Positions 17,270 to 26,897 of a DNA stretch of 64,000 bases are shown in pieces; position 1 is the stretch's first letter, and each line of letters begins with the position of its first letter. Below the pieces are notes generated by a model. It was not told the DNA's origin. It saw only the letters and a list, made by a program, of their open reading frames with translations, and did no database searches. Origin of the DNA: an uncultured Lachnospiraceae bacterium (lineage in GTDB: Bacteria > Bacillota > Clostridia > Lachnospirales > Lachnospiraceae); assembly GCA_910587045.1 (NCBI GenBank), contig CAJULG010000001.1, forward strand, positions 489,087 through 553,086, read 5' to 3'. Both the position numbers and the translations under genes were made by a program.

Positions 17270-17288
17270 TATTTCTTTGATAACCTAT

Positions 17289-17362
17289 GGCGGAATAGCT
17301 CAGTTGGCTAGAGCACACGGTTCATACCCGTGGTGTCGAGAGTTCAAATCTCCCTTCCGCTA
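17289..17362 (+). tRNA. tRNA-Met, anticodon CAT
   Basis: 74 bases, 19 bases after tRNA-Val on the same transcript. Anticodon stem CACGG/CCGTG around TTCATAC, T arm AGAGTTCAAATCTC. The first acceptor pair is G-T. I read it as elongator Met; a CAT-anticodon tRNA-Ile2 (lysidine-modified) cannot be excluded from sequence alone. Confidence 0.85.
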
Positions 17363-17369
17363 CTTTTCA

Positions 17370-17417
17370 AAGTCTTAAAATCCTGATGTTGTCAAGGGTT
17401 TTAGGACTTCTTTTTTT
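17370..17417 (+). terminator. Terminator of the tRNA-Val/Met transcript
   Basis: AAGTCTTAAAATCCT pairs with AGGGTTTTAGGACTT (two G-T pairs) around a 10-base loop, then a run of seven T. Confidence 0.85.
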
Positions 17418-17462
17418 CACTCCAGGATTTAGCAATCTTCTCATGCAGTAGCAGGGGAAAGT

Positions 17463-17506
17463 AAAAGGCCCTCCTATGTCCTTATTTTAACATAGAAGAA
17501 CCTTTT
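17463..17506 (-). terminator. Hairpin terminator after the first Fic gene
   Basis: On the minus strand a 17-bp stem with several G-T pairs encloses a 10-base AT-rich loop and ends in CCTTTTA, 8 bases after the Fic stop. Confidence 0.7.
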
Positions 17507-17514
17507 CAATTATT

Positions 17515-18255
17515 TCACATAAAATACCTGCACTTTTCAAAATAGAACCTTTGCTCCGTTTCAAATAAACGAACCATATGGTTCAAAGATTTTTCTTCCC
17601 TATATGCTTTTAAAGCCTCCAGGTATTCATTTCTATTTGCATCTTCAATCACAACGGGTACAATACCATTTCTTATACACTCTCTGAACAGAATCAGCCT
17701 TCCGGTTCTGCCATTCCCATCCTGGAAGGGATGAATATTCTCATATCTGGCATGGAATTCAGCCAACACAAAAATATTGATATCCTGCTTCCTGTACCAA
17801 TCCATTAATAAATTCATTTCCTGTTCTACATTCTCTGGTCTTACAGTCTGATACATTCCAATCATATTGGGACGCTTTTTATAGTCCCCAATCGCATATC
17901 CATTCGCGCGATCCTCGAATACTCCGGACTTCAGTTCATAATGAAACTGCTTCATCAGTTCCTGTGTCAAAGCTTCACCAAGGGTATCCAGCATTTTATT
18001 AAACATAAGAAAATGACCATTCATTTCCTCGACGTCTTTTGCTCTATAATAATCATTTGATTTTGGAAGTGTACCATTATCAAATAAAGAAGCTGTCTGT
18101 TCCTCCGTCAATGTACTTCCTTCTATCTTATTTGAATTATAAGCAAGCAGTCTCTGCGTATACGCATACACACCAGATCGATCAAACTTCTCTCTTTCTA
18201 TTTTAAATCTGCCCAACAGGAAATCCGCAAACGCTTTATCCGTACTATTACTCAT
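17515..18255 (-). CDS. Fic family AMP-transferase with N-terminal inhibitory motif (class II)
   Basis: 246 residues. The Fic active-site loop is HPFQDGNGRTGR (175-186), complete with the catalytic His and the nucleotide-binding Asn and Arg. An upstream SNKIEG (41-46) fits the inhibitory pattern [S/T]xxxE[G/N], with Glu45 blocking the ATP gamma-phosphate site, as in class II self-inhibited Fic proteins. No separate antitoxin is therefore needed, and none is seen. The upstream leader contains GCTTATGCGTAGCAA, the same end motif as the 4075-4553 repeat. The target protein is unknown. Confidence 0.9.
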   Translation of the reverse strand: MSNSTDKAFADFLLGRFKIEREKFDRSGVYAYTQRLLAYNSNKIEGSTLTEEQTASLFDNGTLPKSNDYYRAKDVEEMNGHFLMFNKMLDTLGEALTQELMKQFHYELKSGVFEDRANGYAIGDYKKRPNMIGMYQTVRPENVEQEMNLLMDWYRKQDINIFVLAEFHARYENIHPFQDGNGRTGRLILFRECIRNGIVPVVIEDANRNEYLEALKAYREEKSLNHMVRLFETEQRFYFEKCRYFM

Positions 18256-18300
18256 ACTCTCCCTTTCTTGCTACGCATAAGCTAAATTCCTTCCAAAAAT

Positions 18301-19263
18301 TCAATCTCTTTTTCCGTAAAACTGAAATCCGATATTTAAGTCCACCGGCTGACTGATGCCCGGCACGGTTCCCTCGTCGCTATATTGCCATATTTTGAAA
18401 TTATATGGCAGTGTCGGTTCATTGGCATATTGTGCAAACCAGATATCATAGCCGTATAACTGACTGATATCCAGTTCCAGCGCGATCCATCTCAGGTTTG
18501 CATACAGCATAGTCTCATAGCCTGCCTCTTTTATGGTTTCCAGGAATCCGCGGCATGCCTCGGAGCGCTGCTCCGGTGTCAATCCGCTGGTTCTTGCTGT
18601 ATCATCCATCGGATCCTCTGTATCCAATACAATAGGCAGATTAATATTATATGCTTTCACATGATCCAGTACAAAACGGGCCTCTTCTGCCCCCTCTTCA
18701 TAACTGACCGCCTGAGAATAAAAATATACTCCCACACTCAGATCATTCTTCAATGCCTCCGCAACATTATAATCAAAGGTCTCATCTAACAGCACTGCAC
18801 CATTTCCATATCCCCGATAGCCGGCCCGGACAAAGGCAAAATCCACTCCCGCTGCCTTCACCTGGCTCCAGTTGATCCTTCCCTGAAATTTTGACACATC
18901 AATTCCCACGGAAGAAACAATCTGTCCATTCTCCGTATAATACTGAAATCCCCCGTCTTCAATCAAAGTGGAATCAAAATCGTAATCATTCCTTCCAAAC
19001 GCATTATCAATTTTTACCCATTGCAGTGTTCCCTCTTCATCATAAACCAGAATAAATCGATGATTGACAAAATTCCAGTATGCATTCTCTGCGCATGTTG
19101 TTATATTCTGATTTTCAGGAACCCCCCGTTTCTCCTGCGGTATCTCGAATGCCAGTGCTCTGGAATGACTTCTGGTCAAACTGATTCCTGCCAAAATAGC
19201 AAGCAGGAGCAACAGTTCGAGCACTAAAATCAAAATCCACTTCTTGTTTCCTTCTTTTGTCAT
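18301..19263 (-). CDS. Membrane-anchored GH25 muramidase (lysozyme)
   Basis: 320 residues. One N-terminal membrane segment (about 9-29), with no clear signal peptidase site, then a linker and a GH25 domain from about residue 117: VGIDVSKFQGRINWSQVKAAGVDFAFVRAGYRG carries the first acidic site, PIVLDTEDP the central DxE pair, and DIWFAQYANEP with WQYSDEGTVPGISQPVDLN closes the barrel. It should cut peptidoglycan between MurNAc and GlcNAc at the outer membrane face. It lies between Fic and a lysophospholipase-like hydrolase, followed upstream by an LCP ligase, so a wall-related role fits. Confidence 0.9.
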   Translation of the reverse strand: MTKEGNKKWILILVLELLLLLAILAGISLTRSHSRALAFEIPQEKRGVPENQNITTCAENAYWNFVNHRFILVYDEEGTLQWVKIDNAFGRNDYDFDSTLIEDGGFQYYTENGQIVSSVGIDVSKFQGRINWSQVKAAGVDFAFVRAGYRGYGNGAVLLDETFDYNVAEALKNDLSVGVYFYSQAVSYEEGAEEARFVLDHVKAYNINLPIVLDTEDPMDDTARTSGLTPEQRSEACRGFLETIKEAGYETMLYANLRWIALELDISQLYGYDIWFAQYANEPTLPYNFKIWQYSDEGTVPGISQPVDLNIGFQFYGKRD

Positions 19264-19302
19264 GTTTCCTCCAAACGAATCTCCTTACGGAATCTCGTTC
19301 AC

Positions 19303-20244
19303 TTATGCCTTATCCACGTTATAATTCAGCCACTTCAGCAGATCCTTGTATACCTTTTCCCGATCCAGATCATGTAAAAGCTCATGACGACTATTCCTAT
19401 ATAATCGAAGTCTGCACTCCAGGCCCAATGATTTATATACTTTATAAAGTCGTTTCGGTCCTCTCCCGAAATTTCCAACCGGATCCTTATCCCCGGCCAG
19501 GATTAAGATCGGCATCTCTACATTCAACCGTTCCAGATTCTTCCTGTTATTTGCCTCTAAAATAGCCGTCATCATATCCCGGTAGGCTCCCACCGTAAAT
19601 ATAAAATTGCATTCTGGCTTTGCATTATACAGATTCACCTCATTACGATCTCTGGAGAGCCAACTGTTTCGAAGATTCTCCTCCTTAAAATATTTATCCA
19701 GACCTCCTATGGCCAGATCGTTCATAAAGGTACTCCGGTAACGGTACCCATCCTTTCTGACAGTTGCGATCAGATTACATAACAGCTTCCCTGCCATTGC
19801 CGCTGCATTGGTATGATACATGGTCCCTAACAAAATCATACCATCCACACTGTCTGGAAAACGTTCAACAAACTGCCTTACCATCAAAGAGCCAAAGCTG
19901 TGTCCCAGAATGTAATAAGGAACACCTGGAAAAGCCCGTTTCGCCAGTCCCTGCAGTAAAACCATATCGGATAATAATTTCCAGTTTCCATTATGCTCTC
20001 CAAAGTAACCAAAACAGTTTTTATTTACAACAGACCTTCCATGGCCAAGGGTATCCGCACCATATACTACATATCCCTGCGCGCATAAACGCTCAGCCAG
20101 TTCTTCATAACGTTCAATATATTCCACCATACCATGGCAAAGCTGTACAACCGCTTTGGGTCTTCCTTCCGGCTTCCAGCAATATCCATGGATAGTCGTC
20201 ACCTCATCTGCTGATTTGAAACTTAATTCTTCTCTAATTGCCAT
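19303..20244 (-). CDS. Alpha/beta hydrolase, monoacylglycerol lipase/lysophospholipase-like
   Basis: 313 residues, cytosolic, no signal peptide. The serine-aminopeptidase S33/'Hydrolase_4' layout is clear: VVQLCHGMVEYIERYEELAERL (oxyanion region), GHGRS, the nucleophile elbow GHSFGSL, an acid loop ILAGDKDPVGNFG and the histidine in RNSRHELLHD. That gives a Ser-Asp-His triad. The exact substrate cannot be read from the sequence; monoacylglycerol or lysophospholipid is most usual for the family. Confidence 0.85.
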   Translation of the reverse strand: MAIREELSFKSADEVTTIHGYCWKPEGRPKAVVQLCHGMVEYIERYEELAERLCAQGYVVYGADTLGHGRSVVNKNCFGYFGEHNGNWKLLSDMVLLQGLAKRAFPGVPYYILGHSFGSLMVRQFVERFPDSVDGMILLGTMYHTNAAAMAGKLLCNLIATVRKDGYRYRSTFMNDLAIGGLDKYFKEENLRNSWLSRDRNEVNLYNAKPECNFIFTVGAYRDMMTAILEANNRKNLERLNVEMPILILAGDKDPVGNFGRGPKRLYKVYKSLGLECRLRLYRNSRHELLHDLDREKVYKDLLKWLNYNVDKA

Positions 20245-20285
20245 ATCAACACGTCTCTCCTTCCATATCTCAATTCCGGATGTGT

Positions 20286-21743
20286 TTAAAAGGCGCCTCT
20301 GAATTCCGGATCATCTGGTGAAACGATTCCTGTATTCCTTTCTATTTCATTGCTGATTCGCTGTACCTCATCGGATGGTTCGTAAATCTTTTCCGGATCA
20401 GCCTCCGTCGTTGACGACTGGCCCGGAGCATCCTCTGTTCCATTCGCCTCAGTCGTGCTTACGCTGCCTGCCGGAACAGCGTCATATAAAAACTCATGCA
20501 GTAAAATCACATTATCCTCCAGATTACCCGGGATATCCATAGACAATTCTTTGCCCAGTGTCTGATCATATGCATAGCCCATATGATACGTAAACGGAAA
20601 GCCCTGGCTTTCGGTAAGCTTATAATCAAAGATTCCGGACATCAGAGACAGCAGCTCCGGTTTACTCAGGCTGGTCGAAACATTCGTAGATACATCGTCC
20701 AGGATCCGATTCAACGTACCCAGATCGGATTGTTTTGCTTTACTTAGAATTGCATTTATGACCTCCCGCTGGCGTTCCGCTCTTACAATATCGCCGCCAC
20801 CGCCGTTGTACCGGATCCGGCAATAGGTAGTTGCCTGCAGCCCGTCTAAGGTTACATCCCCCGTAACGCTTAACGGCGTAAAGTTCTTTCCGGTAATTAC
20901 TGCAGTCTCCGGTATGATCCGATTGATTTCTGACAGTTCTCCCTCATCCACATTCACGGTTATTCCGCCTAAATCATCAATGACATCTGTCAACGATGCA
21001 AAATTAACAGTTACATACTCCGTGATCTGCAGATCCAGATTCTTGTTCAACGTTGCCACGGCTGCCTTCGGTCCCCCATAGGCATAGGCATGTGTTATCT
21101 TTGTATAGAGTCCGTCATTACTGCCCCCCCGGTTAGACAGTTCCAGATACGTATCCCGGAACACAGAAACCAGCTTCACTTCCTTTGTCTCATTATCAAT
21201 GCTGGCGATCATGATCGTATCACTTCGATTCCCGGTATCCGTCGATACATCTCTCGCATCAATACCAAACAAAGCGATCGTAGTATATGCCTCTCCACTT
21301 GTAATACCTTCATTTATGGACAGATCATTCTCATTTATTTCATTATAATCCATTTGATTCATCTTGCTGTCTGCATAATGAATCACATAAGCAATCAGCA
21401 GAACGAACAGCACGATGATCTCTGCCCCCAAGATTCCCCATAATCGCTTTACTTTTCGCTTTCTTGCCTGCGCTTTTTTTGAATTACCTGTATCCTGCTT
21501 CATTTTACGCTCATCCTCTATATTTACTCTCTGTTCTTCTGCCCTTCTGTGTCTCTGCATTTCCACTCGTGTTTTTCGTTCTTCCTCTGCTCTTCGCTGC
21601 TGTACTTTTCGTTCCACTGTTTCACTGGAGCCAGGCATACGAAGACCAGCCGATGCTCCCTTTAGCCTGCTGCGCTCTGCTTCTGAACGTCCCCGGGTCG
21701 GTGGTACCTGTAAACTGCTTTGTACTCTTCTATTATCTTCCAT
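20286..21743 (-). CDS. LytR-CpsA-Psr (LCP) family cell-wall polymer ligase
   Basis: 485 residues. A highly basic, Arg/Glu-rich cytosolic N-terminus (about 100 residues, probably coiled coil), one membrane segment at about 103-122, then the extracellular LCP domain with FGIDARD, RSDTIMIASIDNETKEVKLVSVFRDTYLEL, GGITVNVD and ATTYCRIRYNGGGGDIVRAERQREV, whose Arg residues bind the polyprenyl diphosphate. It ends in an acidic Ser/Thr-rich tail. LCP enzymes attach teichoic acids or capsule to peptidoglycan. The basic cytosolic arm is unusually long for the family. Confidence 0.92.
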   Translation of the reverse strand: MEDNRRVQSSLQVPPTRGRSEAERSRLKGASAGLRMPGSSETVERKVQQRRAEEERKTRVEMQRHRRAEEQRVNIEDERKMKQDTGNSKKAQARKRKVKRLWGILGAEIIVLFVLLIAYVIHYADSKMNQMDYNEINENDLSINEGITSGEAYTTIALFGIDARDVSTDTGNRSDTIMIASIDNETKEVKLVSVFRDTYLELSNRGGSNDGLYTKITHAYAYGGPKAAVATLNKNLDLQITEYVTVNFASLTDVIDDLGGITVNVDEGELSEINRIIPETAVITGKNFTPLSVTGDVTLDGLQATTYCRIRYNGGGGDIVRAERQREVINAILSKAKQSDLGTLNRILDDVSTNVSTSLSKPELLSLMSGIFDYKLTESQGFPFTYHMGYAYDQTLGKELSMDIPGNLEDNVILLHEFLYDAVPAGSVSTTEANGTEDAPGQSSTTEADPEKIYEPSDEVQRISNEIERNTGIVSPDDPEFRGAF

Positions 21744-21826
21744 AATTAGTATCCTTCTCTTTACTCCATTATAGTATTTAAATATTGATCAATTATTTCT
21801 AAAATATTACAATTTACGACGTTCTC

Positions 21827-21855
21827 ATCATAACAAATTGAAGAACAAAGTACAA
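21827..21855 (-). promoter_or_regulatory. Possible promoter of the LCP gene
   Basis: Minus strand TTGTAC (21850-21855), 17 bases, TATGAT (21827-21832), about 85 bases before the start codon. Confidence 0.5.
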
Positions 21856-21911
21856 TATGCTATCGTGGGAAATTTCTGAAATTTTTATGACTTTTATGAA
21901 AGAAAAATGAA

Positions 21912-21969
21912 AACAAAAATTTTCCGGATCGCAGCAAAATTAGTTAACCTAAACCTGTGATCCGGAAAA
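21912..21969 (-). terminator. Terminator of glmS
   Basis: Minus strand: TTTTCCGGATC pairs with GATCCGGAAAA around a long loop whose base is closed by a further CAG/CTG, then TTTTTG. It begins 17 bases after the glmS stop. Confidence 0.75.
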
Positions 21970-21985
21970 CTATGATCCAGAACGA

Positions 21986-23812
21986 TTATTCTACTGTAAC
22001 GGATTTTGCCAGATTTCTCGGCTTATCCACATCCAATCCTTTTGCTACAGAAACATAATAACCAAACAGTTGAAGTGGAATCACTGACAGAGATGGTGCA
22101 AAACAGGGATCCGTATGCGGTATCTCGATCAGAAAATCCGCTATATCCTTCATTCCCTGGTTTTCTTCACTGACCAGCGCAAATACATATGCTCCCCTTG
22201 TCTTGACTTCCACTGCGTTACTGATCATTTTTTCATACAGATCCGGCTGTGTCGAAACTGCAACTGCCAGAATTCCATCTTCGATCAGGGAGATCGTTCC
22301 ATGCTTCAGCTCGCCTGCCGCATATGCCTCCGAATGGATATAGGAAATCTCTTTCAGCTTCAGGGATCCCTCCATAGAGGATGCATAATCTACCCCTCTT
22401 CCAATAAAGAATACATTTTCTGCACTGGCATACTTGGAAGCAAACCACTGGATCCGCTCTTTATCTCCCAGCAGTTCCTGTATCTTTTCCGGCAATAACC
22501 GCAATTCCTTTACCTTTTCTGCATATTCCTCTGTTGTGATCGTTCCGACAGCATCCCCGAACAGAATACCAAGCATATATAGGGCTGTCAACTGTGTGCT
22601 GTACGCCTTGGTGGTAGCTACGGAGATCTCCGGTCCCGCCCAGGTATACATAACATTATCTGCTTCCCGCGCGATCGTACTTCCTACCACATTTACAATT
22701 CCAAGCACTTTGCTGCCAAGACTCTGTGCCTTTCGAAGAGCCGCCAGAGAATCTGCTGTTTCTCCGGACTGGCTGATAATGATCACCATAGAATCCGGTT
22801 CCAGGATCGGGTCACGATATCGAAACTCGGAAGCCAGATCCACCTCCACCGGAATCCGTGTCATTTTCTCCAATACATACTTTCCTACCATACCAACATG
22901 ATAAGCAGAGCCACAGCCAATAATATAGATACGCCGAATCTTCCGAATCTCCTCCTGTGTCATCCCCAGCTCGTCGATCACGATCCTTCCATCCTTGATC
23001 CTCGGACTGATCGTAGATTCTACTGCCTTTGGCTGTTCATATATTTCCTTCAGCATAAAATGCTCATATCCGCCCTTTTCTGCCGCCTCTACATCCCATT
23101 CTACTGTCACCTGTTCTTTCGGGATTTCTTCACAGTCCTCATTGTAAAAATGTACCTCATGCATGGACAGTTCAGCCAGTTCATGATTGTCAATATAATA
23201 TACCTCTCTGGTATATTTCAGGATTGCCGGTACATCCGATGCAATATAATTTCCATTCTCTGATACACCTACGATCAATGGAGAATCCTTCCGTACTGCA
23301 AATACCTTTCCAGGATGATCCTTGAACATGATCCCGAATGCATAGGAGCCCACAACACGATGCAAAACCTTAAATATTGCCTCCTTCGGATTTCCCTTAT
23401 AATAATAATCCAGCAGGTGTGCAATTACCTCTGTGTCCGTGTCGGAATCAAATACATAGCCCTTTGAAATCAGCTTATCCCGTAATGGCTGATAATTCTC
23501 AATAATACCATTATGTACCACTGCTATTGTATGCGCCTGATTATGATGCGGATGGGCATTGGCAACAGAAGGTTCCCCATGGGTAGCCCAGCGAGTATGT
23601 CCGATTCCGATATATCCTTTTAAACCAGCTCCATCCTGGGTCAGGTCTCGTAATGCCTGTAACCGTCCTTTTGCCTTTACCACATTGATCTTCTCACCAT
23701 CAAAGACTGCCAGACCGGCAGAATCATATCCGCGATATTCCAGCTTTGACAGGCCATCCAGCAATATTGGCGCCGCCTGCACCTCCCCCACATATCCGAC
23801 AATACCACACAT
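21986..23812 (-). CDS. glmS: Glutamine-fructose-6-phosphate aminotransferase (isomerizing)
   Basis: Makes glucosamine-6-phosphate, entry to peptidoglycan and amino-sugar synthesis. Full length at 608 residues. The N-terminal glutaminase starts with Cys2 (MCGIVGYVG), then KLEYRGYDSAG and TRWATHGEPS. Two SIS sugar-isomerase domains follow, with SQSGETADSLAALR and the C-terminal DKPRNLAKSVTVE. The 5' region of about 130 bases holds the pgcA terminator and a purine-rich ribosome site; I see no glmS ribozyme core there. Confidence 0.97.
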   Translation of the reverse strand: MCGIVGYVGEVQAAPILLDGLSKLEYRGYDSAGLAVFDGEKINVVKAKGRLQALRDLTQDGAGLKGYIGIGHTRWATHGEPSVANAHPHHNQAHTIAVVHNGIIENYQPLRDKLISKGYVFDSDTDTEVIAHLLDYYYKGNPKEAIFKVLHRVVGSYAFGIMFKDHPGKVFAVRKDSPLIVGVSENGNYIASDVPAILKYTREVYYIDNHELAELSMHEVHFYNEDCEEIPKEQVTVEWDVEAAEKGGYEHFMLKEIYEQPKAVESTISPRIKDGRIVIDELGMTQEEIRKIRRIYIIGCGSAYHVGMVGKYVLEKMTRIPVEVDLASEFRYRDPILEPDSMVIIISQSGETADSLAALRKAQSLGSKVLGIVNVVGSTIAREADNVMYTWAGPEISVATTKAYSTQLTALYMLGILFGDAVGTITTEEYAEKVKELRLLPEKIQELLGDKERIQWFASKYASAENVFFIGRGVDYASSMEGSLKLKEISYIHSEAYAAGELKHGTISLIEDGILAVAVSTQPDLYEKMISNAVEVKTRGAYVFALVSEENQGMKDIADFLIEIPHTDPCFAPSLSVIPLQLFGYYVSVAKGLDVDKPRNLAKSVTVE

Positions 23813-23890
23813 AATCGTTCCTCCTTTTCATCAAATCGCTATATTGGCAATTCTTTAAAATATTATATATCGTTTTTCTGATTCTATTAC

Positions 23891-23932
23891 AGATACAAAA
23901 GGGCTGTATTCCAACACAGCCCTTTTGTATCT
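23891..23932 (-). terminator. Terminator between the phosphohexomutase gene and glmS
   Basis: A 17-bp perfect stem (AGATACAAAAGGGCTGT with its complement) around an 8-base loop, 12 bases after the mutase stop. T-rich sequence lies within and after the 3' arm on the minus strand. Confidence 0.85.
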
Positions 23933-23943
23933 GCTTCTATGAA

Positions 23944-25668
23944 TTATTGAACCTGCGCCATTAACGCTTCCGTTAAAGCTGTAAGCTTATCTTTTGCATC
24001 CTCCATACTGGTACCTTTCACACCCATATAAAACTTAATCTTTGGTTCTGTACCAGACGGTCTTGCACAACACCAGGAATCATTGGATAATTCCCAATAT
24101 AGTACATTCGATTTCGGAAGTCCGGTCGATGATACTGCTCCTGTCTTACAATCCGTCCGGATGTCCTTCTCGTAATCACGGATCACTAATACGTCCAGAT
24201 CACCAAAGCGCTTCGGCGGATTCGTTCTGAGCCGCTCCATGATCGCTTTGATCTGCTCTGCTCCGTCAATCCCCTTTAATGTGATCGTCTGTAAGCCTTC
24301 CTTAAAATATCCGTACTTTTCATATAAATTGATCATCTGATCCCACAGAGTCAGATTGTTCTTCTTACACCAGGCTGCCACTTCGCATAACATCATGACC
24401 GCTACGCAGGCATCCTTGTCTCTGGAATGTGTGCCTGCCAGACAGCCATAGCTTTCCTCCAGACCAAAGACATATTCATAGGAATGATTCTGCTCAAACA
24501 GCTTGATCTGCTCACCGATAAACTTAAAGCCGGTCAATACCTCGATCAGCTTCATGTTATAATCCTCAGCGATCGGGAAGGTCATATTGGTCGTTACGAT
24601 CGTTGTAACCAGCGCACCGTTCTCCGGCAGCGTGCCAACCGCCTTACGCTCCCGCATAATGTACTCACAGATCAGCATACCTGACATATTACCGGTAAAG
24701 CTTACATACTCCCCGGTTCTGGTGTCCTTCGCATACACACCCAGACGGTCTGCATCCGGATCCGTTGCCAATACAATATCCGCATCTACCTTCTTTGCCA
24801 GATCTAACGCAAGGGCAAACGCCTTCGGATCCTCCGGATTCGGATAAGAAACTGTCGGAAAATTGCCATCCGGCTTCTCCTGCTCCGGTACTACGTATAC
24901 ATTCTCAAATCCTAATTCCTTCAGTACCCGCTGAACCGGAATATTACCGGTACCATGCAGTGGAGTATAGACGATCTTAATATCCTTTGCAACTTCCTTT
25001 ATAATCTCCGGATGAATGATCTGCTTCTTTAACGCTTCCATATAGCGGTCATCCAGATCCGGACCGATCACATGGTATAAGCCCCTGGCTACCGCCTCCT
25101 CCTTATCCATGGTCAGCACTTCATTGTAGTCCGTCACCTTTGCAACCTCTGCCATGATATTCTTATCATGCGGCGGTGTTACCTGTGCGCCATCCTCCCA
25201 GTATACCTTATATCCGTTATACTCCGGCGGATTGTGACTTGCAGTCACAACAATACCTGCAATACAGCCTAATTCCCGGACTGCAAAGGACAATTCCGGT
25301 GTAGGACGTAACGACGGGAACACGTATGCCTTAATTCCGTTTGCATTCAGGCAGAGAGCCGCAACATCCGCAAATTCCGTAGACATACGACGGGAATCAT
25401 ATGCGATGGCAACCCCCTTCGCTTCTCCTTTTGCAATCTTAATATAATTGGCCAGTCCCTGGGTTGCCTTTCGAACGGTATAAATATTCATACGGTTGGT
25501 TCCGGCACCCAGAATCCCACGCAGTCCGCCGGTTCCAAATTCCAGTTCCCTGTAAAAACGTTCCTTAATCTCATTATCATCATCCCTGATCGCGAGCAGC
25601 TCTGCTTTCGTTGCATCATCAAAATAAGCATCTTCACACCAAAGCTTGTAATTTTCCATATAATCCAT
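23944..25668 (-). CDS. pgcA: Phosphohexomutase (phosphoglucomutase/phosphomannomutase, PgcA type)
   Basis: 574 residues. Interconverts hexose 1- and 6-phosphates, feeding glycogen, UDP-glucose and wall polymers. The alpha-D-phosphohexomutase landmarks are all present: TASHNPPEYNGYK with the phosphoserine, DPDADRLG for the metal site, GLEESYGCLAG for sugar binding and RPSGTEPKIKFYMG for the phosphate. The length fits the PgcA type of Firmicutes. The gene precedes glmS on the same strand but is separated from it by a terminator. Confidence 0.93.
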   Translation of the reverse strand: MDYMENYKLWCEDAYFDDATKAELLAIRDDDNEIKERFYRELEFGTGGLRGILGAGTNRMNIYTVRKATQGLANYIKIAKGEAKGVAIAYDSRRMSTEFADVAALCLNANGIKAYVFPSLRPTPELSFAVRELGCIAGIVVTASHNPPEYNGYKVYWEDGAQVTPPHDKNIMAEVAKVTDYNEVLTMDKEEAVARGLYHVIGPDLDDRYMEALKKQIIHPEIIKEVAKDIKIVYTPLHGTGNIPVQRVLKELGFENVYVVPEQEKPDGNFPTVSYPNPEDPKAFALALDLAKKVDADIVLATDPDADRLGVYAKDTRTGEYVSFTGNMSGMLICEYIMRERKAVGTLPENGALVTTIVTTNMTFPIAEDYNMKLIEVLTGFKFIGEQIKLFEQNHSYEYVFGLEESYGCLAGTHSRDKDACVAVMMLCEVAAWCKKNNLTLWDQMINLYEKYGYFKEGLQTITLKGIDGAEQIKAIMERLRTNPPKRFGDLDVLVIRDYEKDIRTDCKTGAVSSTGLPKSNVLYWELSNDSWCCARPSGTEPKIKFYMGVKGTSMEDAKDKLTALTEALMAQVQ

Positions 25669-25789
25669 GTCATGATCTCCCTTCCGCTTTATTATAATCT
25701 TTTTAATTTTACCATTAAATTACAGAAAAATGAACCCTAAACTTCAATTTTATTTCTATCATTTTTTCCAAAATAACTATGCGGCTGCA

Positions 25790-26704
25790 TTATCCTTCGA
25801 GCCGCTCCCGAACAATTCCCTTTTCCAGCAGGATCGCAGGATAATAGGATAGTTTTGCCTTTCTTAAACCCTCGATCCCCAGATCCTCCTCCCGGTTCAC
25901 ATATACATAATCCTGAAGTTCATGCAAAACAAACTGCTGATTGATCATCGGATATGCACCCTGAATGGAACTGAATGCTTTTTCAAAGCTGACATCAAAG
26001 GTATCATCAGAGATTGCTGCACCCAATGTAAATGCAATAATACCTTCCTGAATCCGTAGAATCCCGCCTTTCATATGGAGCTGTCTGAAATTCCGAAGCG
26101 CCCGGTTTACCAGATGAGCTTCCTCTTCTTTTTCATCATCCTCCTGACAGCAGTTAAGACGACACCATTCTTTCGCCATTTCTATACATTCTGCAACATT
26201 TTCTTCCGTCAGACTTTCGTATCTCCACTCTGGATGCTGTTCCATAAACCGCTTAATATGGTTCCGTTTTCCATGTAGCTTTTTTCCCGAAAGTGTTGTC
26301 AGCTTCGCTCTGTCATATATATAATCCGCCCAATCCCGATGATACTCGATCTGAAACCGGTCCGGAAACCAGCGGTCAATACGTTTAAACATGGCCGGTG
26401 TAATAAGTCCAAACACCGGGGCCTGTCCAATTTCCTGAAAATATTCCAGTTCCTGAACAAACACCTCCTGCTCCTCCTGTTCCTCTCGGGCGGCAATCGG
26501 AAAAGACAACCGGATACTTCCATCTTCATCCGTCTGCTTTATAATCAGTAAATCGTTAAAAACAGCATACTCCGTATGATAAAAATCGGACCAGAGGATC
26601 AGATTGGAAACACTGAATTCACATCCCTGCTGCCGGTTATTCTGCAATAGCTTCCACAACTGGTCACTGTCCTCCAGAGTCTGTTTCTTAAAATCAAGAG
26701 TCAT
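25790..26704 (-). CDS. DUF2156 (phosphatidylglycerol lysyltransferase C-terminal-like) protein
   Basis: 304 residues, soluble, no membrane segment. Two GNAT-like halves are suggested. The second contains LHGKRNHIKRFMEQHPEWRYESL, LHMKGGILRIQEGIIAFTLGAA and YPMINQQFVLHEL ... VNREEDLGIEGLRKAKLSYYP, which are the conserved blocks of DUF2156/LPG_synthase_C proteins. Membrane-bound MprF adds lysine to lipids, but this stand-alone cytosolic form lacks the flippase, and its acceptor is unknown. An aminoacyl- or acyl-transfer role is inferred only. Confidence 0.75.
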   Translation of the reverse strand: MTLDFKKQTLEDSDQLWKLLQNNRQQGCEFSVSNLILWSDFYHTEYAVFNDLLIIKQTDEDGSIRLSFPIAAREEQEEQEVFVQELEYFQEIGQAPVFGLITPAMFKRIDRWFPDRFQIEYHRDWADYIYDRAKLTTLSGKKLHGKRNHIKRFMEQHPEWRYESLTEENVAECIEMAKEWCRLNCCQEDDEKEEEAHLVNRALRNFRQLHMKGGILRIQEGIIAFTLGAAISDDTFDVSFEKAFSSIQGAYPMINQQFVLHELQDYVYVNREEDLGIEGLRKAKLSYYPAILLEKGIVRERLEG

Positions 26705-26783
26705 AATCGAAATCCTTTCCGTGTTTTTTCAAACTGTAACTTTAAACTATTTTCCAGAAAAATGCAAATACCGTTTTTTTTCG

Positions 26784-26811
26784 TTGCACTTTCTAATAAA
26801 TTGTTTATACT
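26784..26811 (+). promoter_or_regulatory. Promoter of the phosphofructokinase gene
   Basis: TTGCAC (26784-26789), 16 bases, TATACT (26806-26811), about 87 bases before the start. Confidence 0.5.
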
Positions 26812-26897
26812 TGTATTATGTGATATTTGCACTGGAAAATCATAAGCCTGTCAGCAAATCGTGATATCATTATGTACAAGTTAAAGGAGAACTAAAC

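Noticed and set aside
17515..18255. Mobile island or prophage around the first Fic gene next to the tRNAs
   Set aside because: No integrase, attachment repeat or phage gene is seen; the neighbours are wall and metabolism genes.
23813..23943. glmS ribozyme in the glmS leader
   Set aside because: Only 130 bases, holding a terminator and an AT-rich stretch; I cannot find the conserved ribozyme core.
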